Assembly: GCF_000346465.2 (NCBI RefSeq) | Contig: NC_034013.1 | Span: forward strand, 9,173,154-9,237,153 | Reading direction: 5' to 3' | Origin: Prunus persica | Taxonomy: Eukaryota > Streptophyta > Magnoliopsida > Rosales > Rosaceae | DNA: 64,000 nt | Part shown: one piece after another, positions 34,939-45,802 of the stretch | How the letters are laid out: each line of letters begins with the position of its first letter | How positions within the stretch are numbered: position 1 is the first letter of the stretch | Notes under the pieces: generated by a model | Told to the model about the DNA's origin: nothing | The model's input: only the letters and a program-made list of their open reading frames with translations | The model's database searches: none | Program-made: the position numbers and the translations under genes

Positions 34939-35524
34939 CCTACAATATTTCAAGATGTTAATGCTTTTGATGATTGAAGTTGTACTTAAACTACAGTTTA
35001 TATGAACTTGATCAATAATTAAGATTAGCAACTTGACCGTCTAACATCGAGAACTAATTCAAATGTTATTTCCTCTCTCAAAAATTCATGTATAGCGTTG
35101 GTAATGGAAAACCTCAAGGCCTATGAACTTCTATACATACCGAAGAATTACTGATTCTGATGATAAATGAGCACATGTGATGCAACTATACTTGCGCAAG
35201 GGTGTTGGGAAACATGAACCACCAACTATCAAGTTCCGTATAACCGAAACTAGGCACAAAAAATAAGATAAAACACTCAAATATATTGATGTTAAGAATA
35301 CTCAGATTATGAGAAAAGGAAAGAATGCTCTCTTTGTGTTCAATTTCAATTCTCAACAACCGCCTTGAGAAGTCTGAGAATAGTATTAAAAGACTTAATC
35401 TCTCTCATTCCATACATTGAACTTATTAATGTCAACAATCCCAATGCTTCATAAACGGTAATACCTCCTTATATATGCATCAACATAAGAGCATCTCCAA
35501 GAGAGTCTCCAAATTTTAGCTAAA
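34939..35524 (+). other. 3' flank of type I copy 4
   Basis: Matches the 3' flanks of type I copies 2 and 3, then the start of the type II upstream block (aacttattaatg.., about 35420). No gene. Confidence 0.6.
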
Positions 35525-36126
35525 GGTTTTTTTTTATTTTATCACAAATGGTCCTTGAGGTTTGCAAAATTATCAATTTCGTTCCTAACTTTTTTTGTGA
35601 CACTAATGGTCCTTAACGTCACCCTCTACACATCAAAATGGTCTCTGCCATTAGCTTCCGTTAAATTTTCTTTTAAATTGCTGATGTGGCATATGTGTGA
35701 AGCTCACACATCAAAAGGCACATGGCTTTAAATAAAATAAAATAAATTTTAAAACTTAAAATCCCTTAAAAAACACTTTTAAAATATTTAAATTTTCTTA
35801 AGGAAAAAAAAACAGAAGCTAGCCATTAATTTTTTTTAAAATGTATTTTAAGTTTTAAAATATTTAAAATATAGTATTTTAAGTTTTAAAATAGTTAAAA
35901 TATATTTTATTTATTTTAAGTCACATGACTCCATACCATTGGATGTGTGGGCTCCACACATATGCCATTTTAACAATTTAATAGAAAATTTGACGGAAAC
36001 TAACGGCAGGGACTATTTTGATGTGTGGAGGGGAACATTAAAGATCATTAGTGTCACCAAAAAAAAAAGTTAGGGACGAAATATGATAATTTTGCAAACC
36101 TTAGGGATGATTTGTGATAAAAAGCC
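35525..36126. mobile_element. MITE with long TIRs (~600 bp), probably MULE-derived
   Basis: The ends mirror each other (left ttatcacaaatggtcc, right inward tttatcacaaatcatcc) and the inverted similarity extends about 200 bp, including 'atgtgtgaagctcacaca' against 'tgtgtggagcccacaca'. Flanks TTTAGCTAAA and TTTAGTCAAA resemble a 9-10 bp target duplication with changes. No ORF. It lies in the type II promoter region; the equivalent site near relic 2 is empty. Confidence 0.65.
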
Positions 36127-37030
36127 TTTAGTCAAATTTTAGCTAAAATATCTAGAAAGCTATTATAGCAAATCACTTAAAAGATATTTCCTCCCGCAAT
36201 GTTCTCTATTTTGGCTAATCTGAAATATTTTATTATTATTTTCTCTTTCTCTTTCTCTTGCAAATCAAATATATTAAAAAGAAAAGTAGAAACCCAACCT
36301 CACCAACCTTTTAAATGTCTCTATCTCTCTCACCATTTTTCTCTCTCTTTCTCTTTCTCTTTAATTTGGCGAGCCTCCATTTCTCTCTCCTCCTTGCTAG
36401 ATGTAGTGAGCCAAACGTTGGTTTCTCAAAATGAAGAGCCAAGTAAGAGTATCTTAGAGGAGGATTTTCCTTCTTTTTAGTCATAGTAACCAGAGATGAG
36501 AGGTTAGAAAATCTGTTCTAAATCTAAATGTATTTTATTTAATTTAGCATTTTAAAATGGAGGCAGATCATTTCATATCGATCTTGTCAGTTGGTCTGCT
36601 ACAGGCACGTGGCAATCGTAAATGTGGCCTCGCTATAAAGAAACAGATTTATATGGGCAGGGAATGAGATCCAGGCCAGGACCTCTCTGCAGTTCAAAGA
36701 ATCAAGACACCGCCATAAATCGAATAAAAAAATAAATAATAATATATGCCAGAAATATTTATGTAGCCGATCTAGCTAACGTCCACCGAACTTTTACATA
36801 TTGACCAAAACTATTTGGCACTTGTGATTATTATTCATCTTTTCCTAGATAGTCTTATCTGAATCATTAAAACCATTTCTGCCTGAAATTCCTGCCGTTT
36901 TCTTCTGGATATATAGCACTTATCTGAAAATTTTAACCATTATTTTGTCTGGTGGAGCTCAAAATAAAAACAAAAAGTTCCTATATATATGCGTGTGTTG
37001 GTAGCTTTCATTTAGAAAAAACCAGTTAAA

Positions 37031-39015
37031 ATGTTGAAGGCAATGTGGTCACCATTTTGGGATGTTGTTGCTAGCATTGAGAAAGATGAAGACTTCATCT
37101 TTCTCACCCTTTTAGCCCTACTGTTTACTCTCTTCTGGTTCCTGTTGCCTTGGAAAAAGTCGAGGAAACCAACTCCTCCAATGCCACCAGGCCCTTGTGG
37201 CCTTCCCCTGCTAGGGTACCTTCCCTTTCTAGGCCCCAACCTTCACCACGACTTCACAAAGTTGGCAAAAACCTACGGCCCTATTTACAAACTTAAACTT
37301 GGTAGAAAACTATGCTTTGTGATCACATCACCAACTCTTGTCAAACAAGTGGTTCGTGACCACGACACCATATTTTCCAACCGTGATTCCACCGTTGCTG
37401 CACAGGTTGCATCATACGGTGGCATTGACATAGCGTTTGGAACGTATGGGCCGGATTGGAGGCGGTTGCGCAAGGTGTTCGTTAGCCACATGCTGAGCAA
37501 TGCCAACATTGATGCTTGCTATGCTCTGAGGAAACAAGAGGTTCGCAAGTCTCTGAATTATATTTATGGCAAAGCTGGCAGTGCAGTTGATTTGGGGGAG
37601 GTGGCATTTATGACCAGCATCAACACACTCAAGCGCATGATATGGGGCGGGACGCTGCAGGAAGAGAAGGGAGCAACTGATATTGGGGTTGAGTTTCGGA
37701 AGGTGTGGTGACAGAAATTATGGGGTTGCTTGCAAAGCCGAACGTTTCAGACTTTTTCCCTGTGCTTGCCAGGTTTGATATACAAGGGATTAGGAGGCAA
37801 CAACAGAAGGCTATTTCTGTCACTGAAAAGATCTTCACTTCTGCCATAGAAATTCAGATCAGTATGTCTCCAGCCGAAAATGAGGGGCTTGAACAAAAAC
37901 ATGGAAGGAAGGACTTGTTGCAGTTCCTATTGGAGCATAATAAAGATAGTGCAACACCGCTTACAATGCAAGAACTCTTGGCCTTGCTCACGGTAGGTGT
38001 ACAAGATCCATAGATCTTTTTCTTTTTTTTGGTGGAGACAAGATCCATTTCTTTTTCTTCTTTTGGTAGACAAGATCCATAACCCAGTTCGTGCGTCCAG
38101 GTTCACAATAATGTTATTTTAATAGTATATTTAGTTAAATCCCTTCAAATTCATTTTTTCTCACCTAAATCCCATCTCTTTATTTTTCTCTGAATAAAAT
38201 CCTTTTTTATATAAATAAAATTCGATAACTAGGATTTAACTCAACAAGTATAAGATCTGATTTATTTTAATTTTTTTTATTCCTAAAATACCCTAAATTA
38301 AGCCATTATTAATTGTATTTTGTATATGAATGTAGGAATTAATATAGAAACAATTTTTAATAAGTGCTTATTTTCACCCACCTATCCTATTTTCTGACTC
38401 ACTTTTTTTAAAAAATTTTAAAGACAAATATACCCTTTACAAAATAATTTTTAAGGACAAAGTTAAAACACTCTCTGTTTTTGTTTTTTTTTAATGACTT
38501 TTTCTATTAAGAGGGGCAATAGCATACTAAATTCACACACTACACAAATGCTATGACTCGAACCCAAGATCTTATTTGAGGGAGTAAATACTCCATACCA
38601 CTACTCTCTGTTCATTAATGCTTGACACATCATTCAAATTCAATCTAAGGGTTAAAAAAATGACACATCGCCACTCTTACTTGAGGAAAATAAAACAAAG
38701 AGAACCTTATGTCCCGCTCCTTTCTTCAGAAAGGATGAACAGAAACCACCCAAACTCTGAAACTCAAATATCCATTTTTATTGTCTAGTTTCATGCCATA
38801 TTGATGTCCAATCCCTTTTCTTTTTCTTTGTGACTATAATTTAGAATCTTTAGTTTTTTTCTACTTGGCTAATTTGTTTTTAAGTCAGACCTAATATACT
38901 TCCTTCTTCCAAAAACAATAGAACCTTCAACCATATCTAGGCGTCAGAACTCAAAAGACAAAAAGGAATTCCTGATTGAGAGATAACTGGAAATAAGATA
39001 AAATTAATAGTTTAT

Positions 39016-39078
<63 letters not shown>

Positions 39079-40757
39079 ATTCATGATCATGGGAATCAAA
39101 ATACAATGGGTTCTATTTGGGTTTTGAGGGTTTATATTTTTTAAGGAAGAGGTTTGATTTGATGATCAACCGAGTAAATTCAATATATTTTAGTGTTTTT
39201 TTCCTTTGTTCTTTGTGCAACTTGCAAAGCAAAATGAAGTTGCAAACGATTTTTGGGTATATATATCTCTATATATTTATTTTGTAATGTTTGTTTGAAA
39301 ATGTTATGGGAATCTTCATGCGGAGTTGGGTGGTGGGAGTGTTGTCCGTGCAAAATGGGTATATTATTGTAGTTATATTAAAGATCGGTAAAAAAATAAT
39401 AATTTACCTATCCCGTATATATACAAGATAGGTACATCATATTTTTTTATGATAATAATTTATCTAATTTTTTTTTTCGGATAATAATTTACTTATCATT
39501 TGTCATTGATAATATATTTTAATGTGTTTTTTTTTTGTTGAAATTCTAGAGTTTTTTTTTTTTCTAAAATTTGAGGGATTGTTTACTGGTAGAAATTTTA
39601 AGAATTTTTTATTGGTCGAAATTTTCGGGATTAGAGGGAATGCTCAATAATAAAAAACGGAGTAATTGATATGCTATAAATATGTAAGAGTATTATGACC
39701 TTTTATATCTTATAGGGCATTTCAGTTTGAATTTGAGTTATTTCAAAAGTGATAGTTTATGTCTAGAAAATTTTAAAAAATAGAAGTTGTAGAGGCCTAT
39801 ATTAGACCAGACCTTATTTTAACTTATCTTGTCAAACTAGGAACTATATATAAATTCAATCTACTTAAAGCATCTTATATTGTGAGACTATAAATTTGAT
39901 ATACACTACTTAAAATATATTATATTGTCTGACTGTAAATTTGAATTATATATACATTCAAACTTTTTTCAGAGTGACTAACCAATTAGTAATTTCCAAA
40001 ATAAGAAGAGGAGTCAAATTCGCATCCTGTTCCTTGGTTAATAAAAAAAAATTTGATTATCTTGTATTGGCTACATAATGTATATGTGCACTCCTATATA
40101 TTGAGTTGCTCTAAATTGTTTAATATATAGGACGTTATGGTGGGAGGAACTGACACCACCACAACAACAGTGGAATGGGTGATGACTGAACTGATGCAAA
40201 ATCCGGATGAATTGAAAGAAGTTCAAAAAGAACTAACAGAGATTGTGGGGTTGAACATCTTGGTTGAAGAGTTTCATTTGTCCAAATTACATTACTTAGA
40301 TGCTGTCATCAAGGAGACCTTCAGATTGCACCCAGCGCTGCCCCTGCTACTTCCACGTTTGCCAACTCAATCTACAACCATTGGAGGCTACAACATACCC
40401 AAGGGTTCAAGTGTTTTTCTGAACATCTGGGCCAATCAAAGAGACCCAAGTGTCTGGAACAGTCCCTTGGAATTTAGGCCCAAGAGGTTCCTAAACGACC
40501 AAAGCAAGTTTGATTACAAGGGCAATAGGTTTGAGTATCTTCCATTTGGGTCTGGCAGAAGAATATGTGCAGGGCTGCCCTTGGCAGAGAGGACGCTAAT
40601 TTATGTGCTGGCTTCATTCTTGCATTCGTTTGAGTGGAGGTTGCCCTATGGAACAAATCTTGATCTTTCAGAGAGGTTTGGGGTTGTGACAAGGAAAATG
40701 ACTCCATTAGTTGCCATTCCAACACCCAGGTTATCTAAACTGGAGGTCTATGCTTAG
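37031..40757 (+). pseudogene. Cytochrome P450, CYP706 family, type II (full length, 2-bp frameshift)
   Basis: Exons 37031-37992 and 40131-40757 (donor GTAGGT, acceptor TATATAG, phase 0) would give about 528 aa. It has an N-terminal anchor (about 20-40), PPMPPGPCG hinge, GPDWRRLRK, I-helix GGTDTT, KETFR, PKRF and heme loop [11 protein letters not shown] 2-bp TG insertion in exon 1 (37703-37708) creates a TGA at 37709-37711 right after EFRKV; the second frame (from 37705) carries on without loss ([18 protein letters not shown]). This is the only lesion seen. It is either a recent pseudogene or an assembly or sequencing error in an active gene. A TATA-like tatatat lies about 45 bp before the ATG. 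A P450 can only be made if the frame is intact. Confidence 0.85.
39019..39076. repeat. (GA)n microsatellite in the type II intron
   Basis: About 29 GA units within the 2.1-kb intron of the type II gene. Confidence 0.95.
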
Positions 40758-40857
40758 ATTAAGGTTCCTGTCCCCCTAAAGGTGTGTGTTGTAAGAAAAA
40801 TAAGTGGAGAAAATATGGAAATAGAAAATTTTAATTAAAAATTTGCGTTATGTGGTT

Positions 40858-41515
40858 TGTTTGTGCAAATAATCTCACGGGAGAATATTCGCTTTTAGAT
40901 CATTCAACCTTCGATATTCCTTCTCTCTCTTCCTCGATTCCTGTAAAAAAGACTGGAGTAAATAGACCACACCCGGGGGTATTGGCCAAAGGCCCTCCGA
41001 TGCCTAAGTTAGTTCGAGTGTTTGTAGGAAAACAATAGCTAAGCAAAGGGTACGGAGTTGTATGTATGGTGTAAACCGGGTGGCCGGAGCCGTGTGTGGT
41101 GGCCGGAGCAGTGGGGAGAAAATATGGAGAGTGGAGAGGGAGAAAGAGCTTCGGGTATTTTTCTCGGGTATAAGGAGTAGGTTTAGATGTACCTTGAATG
41201 ATGAATGAGGTTGTCTATTTATAGGAGCCTCGAGGCTAGGGTTTCGTAGGAATCGAGTTGGGCCTGATAATATCTGAATTAAATATATATTATCTCTTAA
41301 GAAGATAATATCTGAATTAAATGATATTATCTCTTAAAAAGATAATATCTTAATTAAATGATATCATATTAAATAAAGATAATATCATATTAATTAAGAT
41401 ATTTATCTCAATTAATTAATTAGCCAGATAAACTGGTTTAATTAATTAATTTAAGAGATAATCTTCTTTTCCACGTGGCGTGCCCTGATTGGAGACGAAA
41501 ATATATGCTCCCACA
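40858..41515 (-). repeat. Gypsy 3' LTR (658 bp)
   Basis: Direct repeat of 52128-52808. Relative to its partner it has a ~19-bp duplication near 41095 and lacks an A/T block. Bases 41270-41450 are an A/T-rich series of GATAATATC and its reverse complement. A polypurine-like stretch (minus strand, about 41516-41535) lies just inside. Confidence 0.9.
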
Positions 41516-42339
41516 AATGCTCCCAGCTTTTGCATGGCGCTTGTGTGGCATGTAGGAGATGAAATTATTTTTTTCGGGCTCTCCAACTGTGTCTGGGCTT
41601 TATTATGTGAGTTGGACTCCTTCGCAGATTGGATTCCCAATTGGTGTAGGCTTCTGACTGTTGTTGGAGTTGGATTCCCAGTAGGAATGAGTTTGTGATT
41701 CCTTCTTGACCCGGGTTGTCCAACCTGTATAAATACAGGGCTTCTCTTCACTCTTTCTCATATCACAAACTTAACTTCTCTACCTTCTGGCTTGAGAAGG
41801 ATTTTGGAGAATTTGTACTGCTTGTTGAGGAGAGGAGTTGCCGTGCATCCCAAGTAAGTCGAGCCCGTAAAAATATATATGTACGTATATATATTTTTTT
41901 TCAATTTTTTGGCAGCAAGGAGATGGTCCAGCATGAGTTGCAATTCGTGAGCAATAGTTGACAAATAGCTGGGGAATTCATGCTGGGATCAGATAGAGCA
42001 TGAGGCGTATGCTGGTCTTGGAGCTACCTGGCCTGGGCTGGAGCAGATGCGCGCTGGGCCTGAAGCAAGGGCGTGGAGGAGCCAAGCCCAAGTCAGAAGG
42101 AGGCGCTGGGCTTCGGAGTTGAGGCAGAAAAGGCGCTGGGCCTTGCGTGCAGGAGCTGGAGGCCTGGGCTTAGGCTGTAGTTGGGCCGCATGCGTGCTGG
42201 GCTGGAGAGATTGACGGGCTGCTCATGCTAGGCTGCCTTCTTTTTTTTTTTTTTTTTTTCTGCCAGCCCTTTTTTTTTTCTTTTGGGATTCTAACTTGTA
42301 GAATTTTCTTCTCTTCTTGTAGTTGTTCATTGACCAACC

Positions 42340-44652
42340 ATGTCTTCCAGAGACGGTAGCAAGGCTTCAAGCTCTCAGGTGCCTTTGTATTTGTGGGGAG
42401 GCTCCGTAGTGCCTAGCAAAAAGTTCGTGGCCAACTTGCACCGAGTCACGACCGACGCTCAGTTCAAAAAATGGCGGGCTGCTTTCGCTTCTGCCATTTC
42501 AGATGACGTGCAGGTCAAGCTATTGAGGTCTCGGACTGATAACGATTCTTTCGAGGATGCGAATGATCCTAGTGCTAGGATCATTACCTTTCGTCCTTTT
42601 TATTTTTCACTGGGCTTCAAATTCCCGCTGTCGAAGCTCTTCAAGGAGGTTTTCTGCGCCATGGGGTGTGCTCCGAGCCAGAGTACTCCCAACGTTTACT
42701 GGGCGATCATGTGCTTCGAGAATCTGAGCCGTTTCTTTATGTTGGAGTTGACGGTGCGAGAGTTCTTTTATTTTTTTGAAGTGAGGCACTTCGAGCGGTA
42801 TGCCCAAGTTCGCGTCTACAGGTCCAGGCTGTTCGACGGTCTTAGTCAAGGAGATCACGCTTGGCATGACGACGTGTTGGAAGTCAGCGGACGCTGGGAG
42901 GGCGACGTTGGCGACGGCCCCCTTGTTCCTATCACTTATTGCTATGGTGTGTCTTTTTGTGATATATGATCTGTTCCCTTTTTATTTGAGTTTCTTGAAG
43001 TGTGGCTGACTAACTTCTGTCTTCTGCTTGTAGTGAGTGACATCAGCAAGCAATTGGAGCTTGGGCCTGACATGGCTAAGGTCCGCCGTGCTTTGAACAT
43101 CCCCCAAAAGTTTCGTGAGTGGCGCTGGCTGTTGAGCAAGTATCGAGAGGAAGACGGTGGTCTGCCCCCTGCCGAGGATGTGGAGAGATGGAAGCAGAAT
43201 GGTCCGGACCCTGATGATCTATCTGCTGAACAGGATGAGTGCTTTGCTGAACCCCCACAAAAAAGAAAGGCCGATGTCAAGTCTTCGAGAACTCCAGCTA
43301 CTTCTTTACAGGCGAGGAATGTGTCTCCATTGAGGAAGAAGCCAAGGCTCCCTTCTGCTGAGAAAACCCAAGTAGGAGCTATTCCCGCGTCATCTGCCAG
43401 AGTCAAACATCTTGTTGGTGCAGATAGCCAGAAGATTGGTGGTATGCGCAACATTAGGAATGCTCCCCTTAAGCCTCTTGCTGATGAGTTTGGAGATCGT
43501 GATCTGCTCCGCGACGTAGTTCGTGCACGGTCCAGCTCACCTGTTGAGAAGCCAAGAGATGCTGATTTTCCTCTCCGAAGTTCGGGTCGCTTGCACCAGT
43601 CGAAGAGTGGAGGTCGATGTGTGAGGTCTGCTCATCCATCCAACTATCATGATCCAACTGTTGAGTCATAAGCAGTCAAGCGTGGAGTTGATTTATCGTC
43701 GTCAATTCCTTTGGAAGTAAGGTTGGCAGAGGTTAAGAAAGCAAGAGAGTCATCTGCTCGGGGAAAAGGTTCTTCTGCAACATTAGCGGCTAATCCAAAA
43801 GTGGACAAGCCTAGCCCTACAGGGGATGTGGGCGTGTCTGATCTGCTCAAGACGCACTTTCTATCAAGTCCATCCGCTTGCGCTGAGCTGGTTGATCAAG
43901 TCCGTCAGGCTGGTGATCTTGGTACTTTTTCAAGTCTTTCCTTGGAAAAACAAAGAGAAGCAACATTTCATCTGCTTCAAAAAGGAGTGGTTTTTGCTGC
44001 AGAGACCATCCGGAACTCGTCGTCTGCTGTTGCCCCCTCTTCTGCTCAACTTAGTGAGTTGGAGAAGAAGAATGCTGAGCTGGCTAGCAGGCTTTCTGCC
44101 GAGCAGACTCGTTATGAGAAGAAGACGTCTGATTTGCGGTCGATGATATCTGAGCTGAAGAGTTCGCTTATTGAGAAAGATTCCGAGCTCAGCTCTTCTG
44201 CTGTTGACTTGGCAAGTCGAAAAGATGCTTATTTCCGCCTTGAGCGCAAGAATGCCAACATCTCTCATAGTTATGACAAGCTTTTGGCTAGATTTCACGC
44301 CTATCATAAGTCTGCTGAAGAATCCAAGTCCGAAGCTGTCATGGATGCGTACAAGTTGGGCTACTTGGACTGTACAATTGGATATGATCCCTTCTATGCC
44401 ATTGGAGATGAAGACATCGAGATGCTCTATCCTGACTTGCCCCCTGTGCAAGGTGAGGAGGCTAATGCTGCGAACACCGAAAGAGCTGAAGAGCAGGTGG
44501 CTGAAGAGGCAGATGGAGCAGAGGATGATGCAGCTGGTGAGGCGGTGGCAGACGTCATAGATCATGCATGTGGAGCTGCTGAGAGCGTGGCTGATCTGGT
44601 GGATGCTGAAGAGGCTGCAGATCAGGGGTCTCCTGCTGATGTTTCGGAGTAG
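42340..44652 (+). CDS. Antisense extra ORF of the Tat retrotransposon (two exons, one in-frame stop)
   Basis: The gene runs opposite to gag-pol, between pol and the 3' LTR. Exon 1 (42340-42946) and exon 2 (43034-44652) are separated by an 87-bp GT..AG intron whose removal keeps the frame (phase 1). One TAA at 43669-43671 interrupts exon 2; otherwise about 740 codons are open. Exon 1 has a compact domain (RIITFRPFYFSLGFKFPLS, NLSRFFMLELTVREFF) of the kind annotated as a putative plant transposon protein. Exon 2 has a Lys/Arg/Ser-rich middle, a coiled coil (about 44050-44290, ELEKKNAELASRLSAEQ) and an acidic Ala/Glu-rich tail. Antisense ORFs are known in Tat/Grande/Retand elements; function is unknown. 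Confidence 0.7.
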
Positions 44653-44953
44653 ACGAAGATTTCTTTATTTTTTTTCAGCTTTTGTAGTCTGCTTTTTGTT
44701 TAGAATAATTGGTCTTGTTTTGACCATCTTCTTTTTGTTTGAACTTGGCCGATTGGTCGCTTTACTATGGAAATTTCAGTCTTTATTTTTTCAACTTCAA
44801 TTTGCACATTGTCTTGTGAACTGCTTGAGTAACCGGTTAGTGTCCTGCTGTGTATTTCCCTTGGGATTTCGGCAAAAGCCAGGGTCCCTCTTGAGGGACT
44901 CCGGGCGTATTCTACATTTTTCCAGAAAACGCTTTAAGACGCTTCTGGTCGTT

Positions 44954-45690
44954 GCCCTGCGTCTCCCTTAGGACGCTGCTTATGGACAACTGTCTAACTA
45001 TCCTGCCCCCCTTAGGAAACGAATAGGAACCTGGATAGCTCCCTTAGGAAATTCATGGCGTACCCTGCAACCCCCTTAGGATGCTGCTTTGTGGGTTGCA
45101 TCTCCCGAAAGACGCTTTTGGTCATCGCCCTGCGTCTCCCTTAGGACGCTTTTTATGGACAACTTATTTGACTATCCTGCCTCCCTTAGGAAACGGATAG
45201 GAACCTGGATATTTCCCGCAGAGAGCATGGTGACCCCCTTTTAAGAAACTCTTGTGTCTCCCTTAGGACGCTGTTTTGCAGGCTGCGTCTCCCGAAGGAC
45301 GCTTTTGGTCGTCGCCCTGCGTCTCCCTTAGGACGCTTTTTATGGGCAACTGTTTGGCTATCCTGGCCCCCTTAGGAAACAGATAGGAACCTGGATACTT
45401 CCCTTAGGAAATTCCTGGCGCACCATGCGTCTCCCTTAGGACGCTTCTTTACGGGCTGCGTCTCTCGAAGGACGCTTTTAGTCGTCGCCTTGCGTCTCCC
45501 TTAGGACGCTTTTTATGGGCCACTGTTTGGCTATCTTGCCTCCCTTAGGAAACGGATAAGAACCTGGATACCTCCCTTAGGAAATTCCTGACGCACCCTG
45601 CGTCTCCCTTAGGATGCTTCTTTGCGGGCTGCGTCTCCTGAAGGACGCTTCTAGTTGTCGCCCTGCGTCTCCCTAAGGACGCTACTTATG
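44954..45690. repeat. Tandem array, ~173-bp unit, about 4 copies
   Basis: The anchor GCCCTGCGTCTCCC (with variants) starts at 44954, 45127, 45314, 45487 and 45660, i.e. spacings of 173, 187, 173 and 173. Units carry sub-repeats of the form 'ctcccttaggacgct'. It lies between pol and the antisense ORF; Tat elements are known to hold tandem arrays in this place. Confidence 0.9.
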
Positions 45691-45802
45691 GGCAATTGTC
45701 TTTTGTTGTGGCACATTCTGGAATTTGCAGTAGTTGATTCTCTTCTTCAGAAATGTGCAGTACTCAGTTGTCTGCTGGGGACTGAGCAGGTAGGAGGAAG
45801 TG

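Noticed and set aside
44954..45690. Regularly spaced repeats as a possible CRISPR-like array
   Set aside because: The 173-bp units are contiguous with no unique spacers, and lie inside a plant retrotransposon.
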